Shown: positions 1 through 10,745 of the stretch, piece by piece
How positions within the stretch are numbered: the stretch's first letter is position 1
How the letters are laid out: each line of letters opens with the position of its first letter
Source: Gonocerus acuteangulatus
Lineage: Eukaryota; Arthropoda; Insecta; Hemiptera; Coreidae
DNA: 64,000 nucleotides
Assembly: GCA_946811695.1 (NCBI GenBank)
Contig: OX328124.1
Coordinates: forward strand, 96,457,304 to 96,521,303
Direction: 5' to 3'
Made by a program: the position numbers and the translations under genes
The notes under the pieces: model-generated
Seen by the model: the letters and a program-made list of their open reading frames with translations, nothing else
Told to the model about the DNA's origin: nothing
The model's database searches: none

Positions 1-700
1 TCATGATCTAATTACTCGATGCTAAAAATATTAAACTTTCAAATTTATTAAAATACTCCATCGGAGCGGTAAGAAACTACGTGTGGCTATATCTTTTCTC
101 CAGGAATCTGGAAAGGACCTGGAAATATTAGATCACGAAACCAATCTCGCCAGTCACGACTGGTTAGTGCCTTCTGGATATTTCATCTCTACCGCCGTAT
201 CCCACTTTTTCCCCGTTTCACTTACCTCAGGATTTTATTTTATTTTCCTTGTGGCTACATCTACCGATATTCTAATGCACATTTATTTTTATGATTTTTT
301 TTTCTTTTTTTGACAGGCATAGCTAGCTGTCATTATGATAGGGTGTCCGTTTAAAAAAAAAACTAAAAATAGTTTCCTTTCTTTCCTGGCATGTGTAAAA
401 TAACACAAGGGAATGTATCTTTGATATAATATTCTCACATTCTCAGGCAAGTTTTCTTTTCTTCTTTTTTTATGCTCTTTAACATTCGGATTTAATTTTG
501 GGGTGTTTTGGATAAATCGACGCCATTTACTAATTTTATATCTTCTTAAAACCATACCAAATAAAATCATTTGTTTTAGTAAATTTCACTTCACAGCAAT
601 TTATTCACACTTCTAATTATAAGATATATACATTTTTTGTTTTAAAATCTGAACAAATTATAAAGTGTACAATGATCAAGTATGATTATACAAGTATGTA
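1..700. other. Unrecognised AT-rich sequence
   Basis: No gene or repeat is recognised. Short open frames here read through T-rich or A-rich runs (for example around 293-311 and 350-362) and give low-complexity peptides, so they are not called as genes. Confidence 0.5.
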
Positions 701-1122
701 AAATTAACCAAAATAGAAAAAATAAAATAAAATCAAAAGGAAATTTGCAGGAAGCCAACCATTGTTGGCACTTCGCTAATAATTGATCCCCACCCCAAAA
801 AATAAATTAACCAAAACAGAAAAAATAAAATAAAATCAAAAGGTAATTTGCAGGAAGCCAACCATTGTTGGCACTTCCCTAATAATTGATCCCCACCCCA
901 AAAAATAAATTAACCAAAACAGAAAAAATAAAATAAAATCAAAAGGAAATTTGCAGGAAGCCAACCATTGTTGGCACTTCGCTAATAATTGATCCCCACC
1001 CCAAAAAATAAATTAACCAAAACAGAAAAAATAAAATAAAATCAAAAGGAAATTTGCAGGAAGCCAACCATTGTTGGCACTTCCCTAATAATTGATCCCC
1101 ACCCCAAAAAATAAATTAAACA
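701..1122. repeat. 103-bp tandem satellite, about four units
   Basis: Units begin near 701, 804, 907 and 1010, an exact 103-bp period. Each has an A-rich half (AAATTAACCAAAA...) and a unique half containing GCAGGAAGCCAACCATTG. Units are almost identical. The diagnostic base in CTTCGCT versus CTTCCCT alternates G, C, G, C, so the array may have grown as a 206-bp dimer. The last unit decays after about 1115. Confidence 0.93.
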
Positions 1123-1697
1123 AAATAAAACTAAATCCTGAAATGAAGTTTTTCCTTACATTTACGCGAAGAGTGTTTTCTTTCCACGTGAAAATCTAAA
1201 AATAATTGATCTAATGTATTCTTTTTACTCGTTTGTCTTCTTTATGAGAGCTTATTTCTTGATTCTAATAATTATTCCTTTTTCGGGATAACTTGACATT
1301 TTTTTACGAAATATGTAACCGCAATGAATACCATCACCAGTAGTTATTAGTAATCAGCGTCGACAGAGTGTTTTATATCTGTCAAAGAACTAAACTCATG
1401 ACAATGAAATTTCAATTCCCGAAAATACCTGAAGATGGGAAAGAACCCTGAAAGTGCTTTCCTGCGCAGAATAAATTTAATTGCCAGTAGTGGCGTAGCC
1501 ACGTTTCTTATTTAAACAAAATTCGTAAATAATTCTGCAAATGAGGTAGTACTTCCCAATGCCTGTGTTCTGTTTTCTTCTTTTATTGTCCAAGTTTGAA
1601 AGCAACTTAAACATCAACCGAGCTGTTTAATTTGTTTCTCGCCAGGAAATTTAACGATAAACATTTTTTTTAGTCCCCCACCTTCATTAATATATGG
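1123..1697. other. Unrecognised sequence
   Basis: AT-rich, with no open frame or repeat that I can identify. Confidence 0.4.
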
Positions 1698-1846
1698 AAT
1701 ATTTTCCAGGCGGAAGGTCAATAAAAAAGAATTAACAAAGTCAATTAAATTTTTTGAAGGGTGTAAATCATCTAGAGCTCAAGTAAAATAAATTGAATTT
1801 ACTTTGTTAATTCTCTTTTTAATTGATCTTCCTTCTGGAAAATATT
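1698..1846. mobile_element. Short hairpin MITE
   Basis: The left arm starts AATATTTTCCAGGCGGAAGG. The right arm, read on the other strand, starts AATATTTTCCAGAAGGAAGA. Both arms continue through a shared GAATTAACAAAGT block for about 55 bp each. The arms are imperfect, so the copy is old. No coding capacity. Superfamily not determined. Confidence 0.7.
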
Positions 1847-3078
1847 GACGTTAAAATTGAGTCAAAGAAATATCAGATAAAAAAAAAAAAAAAATGTTTC
1901 TAAACGACTAGAAAATTCATTATTCAGTTTTCTGAAACAAAGAGTTCTAGAAGCCGGTGGATTAGTTAGTTTGAATTTCGGTCTCTCCCGTTGAAGCCCC
2001 ATAAGTCGCAAGTGCCTGACTTGTGTAGTTACATAACTACACTAATAATCTTCTATTTATGATCAATTGCTATTCCATTATTCTTTATATGCATTCCATT
2101 CACCATTATGCAGTTAGGAATGGCGGCGATACATCAAGGCTAAACCAATTTAATTCCCGATAAATATAATGATCCCCCTTACGATGACAGCTAGCAGCAA
2201 TAATATTTTATTATATGTTAAGTAATGTGTAAGATCTATTTACAAGAACAGCAAAATGACTTAAGTGCCAGCAATAGTTCTAAAAACAATGACCCGACAA
2301 CATTTTCAAAAGCTTATAGCTAGCAACACTACCGTTGAATACGTCTCTTTAAGACTTCAGTCGCCGTGTTACACAACACTATTACACACGATCTTGTAAC
2401 AACACTGTCCAAACACCATGGTGACGATGTGTTGCTCGTCTTCGACCACGTGAGGACGAATAAATTCTTCTCGGATCTCTCATTTCGTAGGACCGAAGGG
2501 TAACCCCCAAAACTTGTTTGAGAAGAACAATGGTTTTAAATTGGATTTGACCCGATAATTTCTAGTTATGCGAGCACGACTCGATTTAAAGCCACAAGGT
2601 CCTTCATTTTCTGTACAGCATTCTCGTCTCCTTTCCGCTAATAACCATGAATCAGTCAAATGGTACAATGAGGCCTTGGACTATCGAATAGAACAGGCAA
2701 GGGCAAACAATAAGTACATTTTGATAAGTCCTTCCCATGAGATTGCTATAGACAATGAAAATACTATCTACGTAAAAAATATCGAGCAAGGCTGTGGAAA
2801 AGGCACAATTCAAAAGTTTTGACATCTATTCAAGAACTATTTGATAACATACATTTTTTAATTTTAATTTCGAGAATAAGAAATACATAAACCACAGACG
2901 ATGATTCGGTTCAATGGTGTATCAAAAGCTTTAAAAACGATTTTTCTTAGAATAAATGCTAAAGCATATTTATGCTAATACACTTATTTACAGGTGTATA
3001 AGATGGCAGCAGGCGATCTTATCAATTGTAAGGGATACTTAACAAGCCATAAAACTTGACGTCAATTTTTCATTATCA
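1847..3078. other. Unrecognised sequence with one unassigned 84-residue frame
   Basis: The stretch has a poly(A) run near 1879-1893 and a short palindrome (GTGTAGTTA-CA-TAACTACAC) at 2023-2042. An open frame at 2568-2822 (+) encodes 84 residues of ordinary composition (…SVKWYNEALDYRIEQARANN…). I do not recognise a domain in it. It could be a degenerate transposon or exon piece, or chance. Confidence 0.35.
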
Positions 3079-3105
3079 GCGCCAAGCCCGTTCTAGGCTT
3101 GGCGC
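3079..3105. other. Perfect 10-bp-stem GC-rich hairpin
   Basis: GCGCCAAGCC, a 7-base loop, then GGCTTGGCGC. It stands out in very AT-rich sequence. Such hairpins occur at Helitron 3' ends, but no CTRR end follows directly and no matching 5' end was found, so its role is unknown. Confidence 0.8.
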
Positions 3106-3423
3106 AATCATAAGCCAATAAGAGTCGTCGATCAAGCTTGAAAGCCGTTACCCCAAATAATTGTTATTCATAATTTTTTATTGAATAATTTATCTCTATT
3201 AATGCGAAACCTTTAACGTGAAGATCTATTTTCTTTATTAGGTGCATACCTATTGAAATTTAAGGATTCAATAAACTTTTAAACGGTTAAAATTATACCA
3301 CATAATTTGTTTTAATCCGTTTAATCGTGATAAAACTTAAGGCCGTTAAAAATAAAATAAGAATAGAATTGGCAATTAATAATATAAATACACAAACACA
3401 TGCGCGCACGCCCCCACGTACGG

Positions 3424-3454
<31 letters not shown>

Positions 3455-3955
3455 TACATTCATTACTTAACAAAATGTATTTTAACTCCCCTCCAGATAA
3501 TAATTATGCCGGCCGTCAACCATAAAAGCCACAGGTGACACCGAGTTTCTGATTATTTATACAGCAGCTGGTGTAAATTCCTCAAGAACCTCTTATTATT
3601 ATTCATGAAAATGTAGATAGGTCGTGAGTTATTCATTTGCTCTCTGAGGCTCTTCTCATTCAAAACAATGAATCATGCTTTTTTTAGAGAGCATAGACAT
3701 GAAATTCTAGAATAATTTCCAATGAAAATATATTAATTGAAATTTGCTTAGCCAATTAAAGTTGGTGTAATATTAAATAAAAATGAAAAATACCCAGACT
3801 AGAAAACAACAATAAAATTGGAGAAAAATAATTATACTTAAAAAAAAAATTTATAAAATTATTCTACATGAACATGTGCCAGAAAATATTCATTCCTCAA
3901 CACTTTTGTCTAATCTTTAAAACTTATTTAAAAGACTGCAGTTTTTTGATATCAT
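3106..3955. other. Unrecognised sequence with a (CA)n tract
   Basis: A (CA)n dinucleotide tract lies at about 3424-3451. Nothing else is recognised. Confidence 0.5.
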
Positions 3956-4109
3956 TAATTGAAGGGTACAGGGAAAAAACAAGAATAGTCCATAATTCTC
4001 CGATTTTCCGTTTTTTAGCGCATTTTGTTGGTCTTGAGGAGTAGTATCAGATGGTAACACTGACATAGGCCTAAAAAAAGGATATTCCAATGAAAATCGA
4101 TGTTGAAAA

Positions 4110-4481
4110 ATGTGCCTACAGGGAAAAAACAACAATGTCCGAGCGTTGCAACAAGGATATGTAACCTTGTCTATTGTTACCTTCCTTACCTTCCGGTGTG
4201 TTTCACAGGTGGTATACAATATTTTTCGACTTCCTACCGCGTTTGATTTTGTTGTTGTTTGTGTTCAATTAAGTGAATTGTTTGAGGTTAAAGCAACGAT
4301 GAGTGAGAAAGATCAAGATGAAGCGAGGAACAAGCCAAGAAGATCTAAGAAACGAATTAAAACTGGAAGAGTAGCTGATGTGATGAAGAAAATGACGAAG
4401 TTCACGAGTTGGGTCCAGATTGCCAATGCAAACGCCACAAATGCTTCCAAAACACTACATGTGAGGGAGGAAAACAATTAA
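4110..4481 (+). CDS. Unrecognised 123-residue frame with basic patch
   Basis: The frame is open from 4110 to 4481. The first part reads like translated non-coding sequence. The part after an internal methionine (MSEKDQDEARNKPRRSKKR…) is hydrophilic, lysine/arginine-rich and more protein-like, about 60 residues ending in REENN. It lies within the candidate TIR element at 3956-6207, so it may be the remains of that element's ORF. No domain, catalytic motif or homologue is recognised. It could equally be a chance frame. Confidence 0.2.
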   Translation: MCLQGKNNNVRALQQGYVTLSIVTFLTFRCVSQVVYNIFRLPTAFDFVVVCVQLSELFEVKATMSEKDQDEARNKPRRSKKRIKTGRVADVMKKMTKFTSWVQIANANATNASKTLHVREENN

Positions 4482-4900
4482 AAATGGATGATGTTTTTTT
4501 GAAACAAATTGGCTTTTCCAATTGAGAAAGTGGTGTGATTGCGATTGACTCAAGAAAGACCAGATCTAGTCTACTGTCGTAGCATTTATAATGGCCTTTG
4601 GGAAAACCACTCCATCAATGTAAGAAAAAAGAAATACATAAAATGCTTCAGACCATCCGAAACTTGTTCATTAAAATCAGGGGAATTTGAGGAACCACCA
4701 CCCGCATACCTATACCGCTTACTATTGTCTAAACCGAAATATGACGATCACCAAGCTTTTAAATAATTTAACCACCCAAGAAATCAAGAATTTTACAAGA
4801 AATTTCCTCACAAGTAATGATTTCTTAAGTAAAGATGGAATGGTTGGGATTCGGCTAAATAAACCTCAATATGATTTTGTTTTAAAAAATCTAAATTTCG

Positions 4901-4934
4901 GACGTTTCGGCTACTCATTGGTAGCCTTCGTCAG
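4901..4934 (-). ncRNA. Minimal hammerhead ribozyme motif, PLE-A 5' inverted copy
   Basis: On the minus strand the order is CTGACGA, a stem II hairpin GGCTACC/AATGA/GTAGCC, then GAAACGTC. This matches the hammerhead core CUGANGA … GAAA … UH. Helix III is only the palindrome ACGT, so the motif would fold best as a dimer, as reported for metazoan Penelope elements. Helix I complementarity is weak. Confidence 0.75.
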
Positions 4935-4970
4935 CTAAAATGACAAAAGCTGACCCCTTCCTGTCCTGGC

Positions 4971-5294
4971 GTGATTACCCCTTCCTGTAATGGTGTATAC
5001 ATAGGAGAAACCATAAATGAGATTCACTCACGTCTTACGCAACATAAACGAACCATCACTAATAAAGAAATAGATAAATCTGCACTTGCTAAACACGCCA
5101 TTACGCAAAAACACACTTTTAACTTCGACGACACGAAAATTCTTTCTACACAACGAAACAAAAAAAGACTACAGATCTCGGAATGTGTACACATAAACTT
5201 AAACAAAAACAATATAAACTACAAAACTGACAAACAAGGCATTTCTCCTATGTACGCTAATATTTTCCAAAAACTCTGCCGACCTCCCACCTAG
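4971..5294 (+). pseudogene. Penelope-like element ORF, C-terminal GIY-YIG endonuclease fragment
   Basis: About 107 residues remain. A GIY-YIG module can be read: CNGVYIGETINEIHSRL near residues 6-22 (YIG motif and the conserved Arg), a following His (LTQH), a second His-rich segment (KHAITQKHTF), and the presumed catalytic Glu in ISECVHI near residue 72. In the family this nuclease nicks target DNA for target-primed reverse transcription. The reverse transcriptase that normally precedes it is missing. The reading frame runs into the inverted terminal fragment just upstream, so this is a truncated copy. The start is arbitrary. Confidence 0.85.
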
Positions 5295-5800
5295 ATTTTT
5301 CCCATGCCCCTTGGGTATCCTTCCATTAACACCTTTTTCTCCTTTCCTGTCATAAAATGTCATAAACATGCCTTTTGATCCTTACCGACCTTTCTCCCAC
5401 CACCTGCTGTTTTCAGTTACGTATACCCCAGTAGAGATTCCTTTTTCCTTAGACACTTTCACAATGGTTACTTAATTGCCAACCTTGGTCTTCCTCTGCC
5501 GCTCGGCATTTCCATTGGTATGTAGTATCTTATTTCTTTGTAAAATTAATTATTGTTACTATTAGCTACTATATTTGTCATTGGTATGTAGTTTCTTATT
5601 TCTTTGTAAAATCAATTAATGTTACTAATCACTATTAAAATCAAGTATTGTACCTATTTACTTTTTCATTCTACTCATTCTAAGAATTTAAGACGATATG
5701 TTCTTTTATAAGTTAATTGTATTTATAGTTCTGTTACCTATCACAATTATAAACTTTTTTTTGTTTCTATATTAATTTCTTTTTTTTTTTGTCATTTTAG

Positions 5801-5833
5801 CTGACGATGGCTACCAATGAGTAGCCGAAACGT
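5801..5833 (+). ncRNA. Minimal hammerhead ribozyme motif, PLE-A 3' terminal segment
   Basis: CTGACGA, stem II GGCTACC/AATGA/GTAGCC, GAAACGTC. It is the mirror image of the motif at 4901-4934, about 870 bp away, so the element has hammerheads at both ends in opposite orientation. Confidence 0.8.
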
Positions 5834-6278
5834 CCGAAATATAGATTTTTTAAAACAAAATCATATTGAGGTTTATTTAGCCGAATCCCAACCATTCCAT
5901 CTTTACTTATCACCTCGACGGCTAACTATCTAATCATCATAATGATTTCTTGTGTGACTCTCCTTGTTTTGTGCCTGGAAGTTTGGAGTTTTTATGAAAA
6001 ATATATATTTTTTATTAGTAGACATTTTGTTTTTGTTTGTATCTTGTTGTAATATACCTCGGGTATCTCTGGAGGTTCTATCAAACTTGCAGCAGTTGTA
6101 AAATATGTTAATTTGCAAATTTGGCAGCGTTTTAAACTTAAAAATTAGATTTTCTCAGAATGAAGAATTTGTGACTCTCCTCCTTTTTTCCCTGTACCCT
6201 TCAATTATTATCATTCATAACTTCATCGGGACGAACAGAGTTATATACATGCATTTTAATATAATATGCCAGATGTCT

Positions 6279-6330
6279 TAGGGTACGTTCACATTCAATA
6301 TTTATTGCATGATATTTATGTCAGACAAAA
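6279..6330 (+). mobile_element. Single end of a small TIR element
   Basis: TAGGGTACGTTCACATTCAA and the following TTATTGCATGATATTTATGTCAGA resemble the end of the MITE at 59764-59941 (GGGTGCGTTTACAC…TTATTGCAGGATATTTCTATCAGA). No matching second end was found nearby, so this is a fragment or solo end. Confidence 0.5.
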
Positions 6331-6950
6331 AGTTTAAAGCTACTATTATAGATGCTATTTACGTAGATACCGTTTAACCTAAAACTGCAATTAAACCTGA
6401 ATAAATGAGATATTTACTTATTTACACTGTACTGACTAATACTCACTCATAGAATAAATACATTCACAGATGTGAATACAGAAATACATGTATACAAACT
6501 CATTACATATCTACTTTCTAGATAATCTCACACAATAAATAAATTTGAACTATATCAGGTAATAAATACGAAAATAGTAAAATGAAAATAGTTTCTAAAA
6601 AAGTGGAAACAATCATTAGTTGATAAGTACAAAATAATGACAAATTGCAGCAATAATGTTTAAAAAACTGAAATAAGAGTCCTCAACATATGGTAGATAG
6701 AGACTCTAAACGCAACAAAGATTAGACACGGCAGCTGATAGCTTCCTAGAGCCCATTAAAATTATCAGTAATTATAATATCGTTGACCCTGTTACATAAC
6801 AAGGCCGGTCTTGGGGCGAGCTGTTTTATTTCCTTAGAAGCAGTCTTTTTTTCCGGATTAACATATAATTGTTTTTTAGTGTCGTTTTTCAGTTTTATCA
6901 TGTTAAACTGTATAAAACGCTTGTACAGGACTTCTGTGTTCCTGTCAAAG
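6331..6950. other. Unrecognised AT-rich sequence
   Basis: No repeat or coding signal seen. Confidence 0.4.
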
Positions 6951-6952
6951 AA

Positions 6953-7008
6953 ATAAGGGTGGCAACCTGTAGATAGCCCGGCGCTAATGACCAAGTTGTA
7001 GATTCGCC

Positions 7009-7040
<32 letters not shown>
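6953..7040 (+). mobile_element. 5'-truncated SINE with poly(A) tail
   Basis: The 3' segment CTGTAGATAGCCCGGCG followed by CTAATGACC…AGATTCGCCGT and a 30-base A run (7011-7040) matches the 3' half of the full SINE at 33742-33964. The tRNA-like head is missing, consistent with incomplete reverse transcription. Confidence 0.8.
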
Positions 7041-7043
<3 letters not shown>

Positions 7044-7350
7044 AACACAGATCCTACTGGTAAACGTGAATTATCACACTGGCAGTTACGGATCAAGTTG
7101 GATATTCAAGTTAAGCCGTATCATTCGATGACATATTCATAGTATTATGATTATTTTCAAAAGACCAACGTCTACGATAAACGTTACATATAAACTAGGG
7201 AAAATGTTTAAATAATCATAAGTAATCTGTTTCACCTTTTTTTACAATAATAACTGCAGAACCTCTTAGAAAGAATTTCCCTTTGATATTGATTACGATT
7301 TTCATTCATTACATTTTTTAAGATATATATTTCTTAATTTTATTTATTAC
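7041..7350. other. Unrecognised sequence
   Basis: Nothing identified. Confidence 0.4.
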
Positions 7351-7475
7351 TAGCTGTTACCCGGTGTGCCATGCTACACCTACTTTATATTAAATAGGTG
7401 TTACCGGGTGTGGCATGCTACACATGTTTCATATTAAATACCTGTTACCCAGCATGTCATGGTACTCCTACTTTA
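7351..7475 (+). repeat. Short tandem units at the head of a dispersed repeat
   Basis: Three degenerate ~65-70-bp units each contain a version of CTGTTACCCGGTGTGCCATG followed by TACTTTATATTAAATA. Openings of the ACTAGCTGTTACCCGG type are common at one end of arthropod dispersed repeats. The matching other end may be the ACAGACAGACATG…TATATATAGATTT motif at 11205-11237, in which case the copia and satellite sequences between them would be insertions. That link is inference. Confidence 0.5.
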
Positions 7476-8639
7476 TATTATATATTAAAATGAATGATTA
7501 TATGACACTTGTTCAAATTATGAGAAAGTAAGTTTATAAATTGAGAGCTCAGTTAAAAAAATTATTTTTCAAATTTTCACTGAATGTGGGGTGGAAAATA
7601 AATTAACCCTTATTTTAAAAAGTATACTGGAATCATGTAATTGTAGTACCACTTTAAAGAAAATCCTAACCAAACTGCCTGTGTATAATTTTTTAAAGAA
7701 AATAATGTGTGGTCCATATATAAATATATATTAAAAAATAGCAACAAAATGAAGCATTTAATTAAGGTTATACTTACTTAGTTATAAGTTTTAATCTAGT
7801 ATAACTGAAACTATTCTTTATTTGTATTTTTTTTGTTTTTTTAAATATAATATTAATATGTTATGTTCTATACCTTTTCATGTAATAATCTGTAACTAAG
7901 GTTTTTTTTTCTATGATGGAAAAAGTAATTGATGCAGGATTTATGTTAATTGAGCCAAAAGGAAAGTATTAAAAACTTTTTGTTCCAAATAAACTTTCAC
8001 ATTTTCCGTTATATTAAAGCTTCTCTTTCAAATCTTAAGGTTTATGAGCTCTTCTTTAAGGATAGCCCTTTTGTCATAGGAAATAGGAAGAATTCATTTT
8101 AATAAGAAGGAAATGGTTTAAAGACAATTCCATGAAAGCAAATTAAAATGATATAAATTTAAATATTAAAAGTGAAATTAAGTTAGGCTTGTGATGGACA
8201 AAACGTTATGAAACAATAAAAATGATATAAAACTCCATGGTTGCTGCCTTCTCCTTAATGGAACATATTTTTTTAAAGGTTCTAAGATTGAGGGCTTGGA
8301 GGAATAATTTATGATAATAAAGTAAATATTTTTGGTACAAATCTAGAAGAGAATGTAATTGATTCCTTCTGGAAGTTATTCATAATGGGTATTACTACCA
8401 TATTTTTTAAAATTAAATGTGCCTTTTGACCCTTTTTATAATTAAAATTGTTGAGATAAGAAATGATTTAAAAGTAGTAAAAGTTTGGGAGATTCATAAA
8501 AGCATGTCAAGTTCATATTCATTTATTACACACACAAACAGCAAGATGTACATCACTTCACATTATAAATTGTATAACCGACAAAAATGTTCCTCCCTAA
8601 GGCAGGAAGTATGAACAATATATGAAATATAAATTATCA
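7476..8639. other. Unrecognised AT-rich sequence
   Basis: No protein match found by eye. Part of it may be remains of the element flanking the copia fragment. Confidence 0.35.
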
Positions 8640-9530
8640 AATTTAACATATTTCTGAATTTCTCAAATGTTTCTTTACCCAATGAGTTTGTAAGCATGTC
8701 TCCAATATATTCATTTGACTCAAATGTTAGACAACTCCATTTTTTTCAATTGAAAAAAATGGAATTGTCCAACTTTGATACCAATCTCCTCAAATATACA
8801 CTTCCGAATTGATTTCACCATTTAAGAATGCAGTCTCTATGTCCAACTGTTCAACATTTTGCATTTACAACTTTCTTATTTTCAACTAAATCCCAAGTAT
8901 TATTTTGTTTAAAACTATACATTTGTATTTATCCAAGGCTTTCATCTAAAAATTAATCAAGTCCGATTCCTTTTCTTCATTAAAATTTTTCATCAGTTCC
9001 CACTAACCTAACTATTAACTAATCATCATCATCAAAATGCATAGTGACTATGATTTTATTATTCAAAAGTACTCCCGAGCTTCACTATAACGGATTAAAA
9101 TGCAAATTATTCACCTTCTTACCCCATTTAAAAGTCGATATTTGTTCTGGTTTCTTAAGAACAACTTTACTACCATATAAACGTAACTTAGAAACATCTG
9201 GTTTCTTTCCAATATAATATATTTTATAGGATGTTTTATTCTCAATGGTTTTAGCAAAAGTGCGATTTTTCAAATAAGTTGCTCCACAAACAATTTTTGG
9301 CCAAAACTTTTTTACAACAATAGATTCTGCCAGTAAACAATGACATATATTCATAATTGTTCTATAAAATTGGTCAGCAGTTCTCTTTAATTTGTGAATA
9401 TATGAGGGCATGGATTAATTTAGATACTCTTATTCTTTGTAAAAGCATAAATCATACTATTTAAATATTCCTTACCATTGTCACATCTCATAATTTTAAT
9501 TCTCTTATTTGTTAATTTTCCAAGCAATTA
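8640..9530 (-). pseudogene. Ty1/copia retrotransposon pol remnant (integrase, RT, RNase H pieces)
   Basis: Read on the minus strand from right to left, three copia landmarks keep their proper order. Integrase core: IMRCDNGKEYLNS near 9490-9440, continuing as NRTIMNICHCLLAES-type sequence and YLKNRTFAKTIENKTSYKIY, then KKPDVSKLRLYGSKV (frame at 9085-9411). Reverse transcriptase: LDIETAFLNGEINSEVYI around 8880-8790, the copia motif that normally reads QxDVKTAFLNG. RNase H C-terminus: GDMLTNSLGKETFEKFRNML around 8715-8645. Large internal deletions, frame changes and stops separate the pieces, so the element is dead. No LTRs were recognised. Pol processes and integrates the retrotransposon cDNA in the family. 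Confidence 0.85.
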
Positions 9531-9589
9531 AACACTTCTATATTCTATATTAACACCATGTTATAACTAAAATATGAAAATAGACAAAA

Positions 9590-10745
9590 AAAGGTTAAAA
9601 CTGAAATATTTTAAAACACAGTTTTAACGAAATGTTTCGAAAAAGATTTGTTAAAAACATAAACCGTTTAAATGTATTTGCAAGCTTTTACTAAGCAAAT
9701 GCATGTGATAAAACGGAGGCATGAATTAATTATTAAAAGCATAGTTTTTAATAAGCAATAAAATGGAATAGTAACAAAAATAGTAAACAAAGGGAATGGA
9801 AGTTAAACTTATAGTTCTACTTACTTGACTTACTTAAGGCTATAAGATAAATGAAAACACCAAACTTAAAAAAGTTTGATACAGACACTTTTGCAAACTT
9901 TATGAAGTTTGATTAACGCACGTTTGAAAACTTAAAAAGTTTGCAGAGTCTTAAAAAAGTTTCATGAAACTTAAGAAGTTAGATGTATGAATGTTAGATA
10001 TAAACACTAAGGCTAAAAAAAAAAAAAAAAAAAAACATGTTCAAGCTTAAAACGTAAATGTTTTATAGCAAAAGAAAAATGGCTTCTAAGCCCAGTGTTG
10101 TCCTACAGAAATAAATTTATGTTATACGATATATTTACTTTTTATTACTTTAAGATAGACTTAAAAGGCTAAAAGGTAGGCTTAAAAAATGTTCAAACTT
10201 AAAAAAGTTCAAAGTTAAAAAAGTTTGATACACACGTTTGCAAACGTAATGTAATTTAAATTGTAATTTGTAATTAAACAAACAATGGTTAAAACTGAAA
10301 TGTTTTAAAACAAAGTTTTAACGAAATGTTTCAAAAAAGATTTGTTAAAAACTTAAACCGTTTAAATGTATTTGCAAGCTTAATTCTGTCGCAAAAGAAA
10401 AATGCGATTTTATAGCAAAAGAAAAATGGCTTCTAAGCCCAGTGTTGTCCTACAGAAATAAATTTATGTTATACGATATATTTACTTTTTATTACTTTAA
10501 GATAGACTTAAAAGGCTAAAAGGTAGACTTAAAAAATGTTCAAACTTAAAAAAGTTCAAAGTTAAAAAAGTTTGATACACACGTTTGCAAACGTAATGTA
10601 ATTTAAATTGTAATTTGTAATTAAACAAACAAAGGTTAAAACTGAAATGTTTTAAAACAAAGTTTTAACGAAATGTTTCAAAAAAGATTTGTTAAGAACT
10701 TAAACCGTTTAAATGTATTTGCAAGCTTAATTCTGTCGCAAAACT
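9590..10745. repeat. 347-bp direct tandem repeat plus a diverged third piece
   Basis: Two nearly identical units start at 10061 and 10408 (TTTTATAGCAAAAGAAAAAT), a 347-bp period, and the second fades at about 10745. A related ~100-bp piece (GGTTAAAACTGAAATATTTT) sits at about 9592-9690. The units are rich in AAAAAGTTTGA-type motifs. A poly(A) run at 10015-10035 precedes the first unit. No coding potential. Confidence 0.88.

Larger units (their letters stand above)
4829..5935 (+). mobile_element. 5'-truncated Penelope-like element with inverted terminal hammerheads (PLE-A)
   Basis: A GIY-YIG endonuclease frame (4971-5294, +) is followed by about 500 bp of 3' non-coding sequence and a terminal segment at 5795-5935. 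The same terminal segment occurs inverted at 4829-4945 (ATTCGGCTAA… against …TTAGCCGAAT). Known Penelope elements often have an inverted terminal-repeat fragment at the 5' end and truncations there. The reverse transcriptase domain is absent. The end motif CGACGGCTAACTATCTAATC recurs at about 38995-39014. Confidence 0.85.
3956..6207. mobile_element. Candidate 2.25-kb DNA transposon bounded by 24-bp inverted repeats
   Basis: Positions 3956-3979 and 6184-6207 are perfect 24-bp inverted repeats with core GAAGGGTACAGGGAAAAAA. A partial internal copy of the same motif (CTACAGGGAAAAAACAA) lies at about 4115-4131. The Penelope-like element at 4829-5935 sits inside and is probably a later insertion. 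An open frame at 4110-4481 (+, 123 residues) has a basic stretch (KPRRSKKRIKTGR). I do not recognise it as a transposase. No target duplication is clear, so the superfamily is unassigned. Confidence 0.5.

Noticed and set aside
701..1122. CRISPR-like repeat array
   Set aside because: Repeats are directly adjacent with no unique spacers, and the genome is eukaryotic. It is a satellite.
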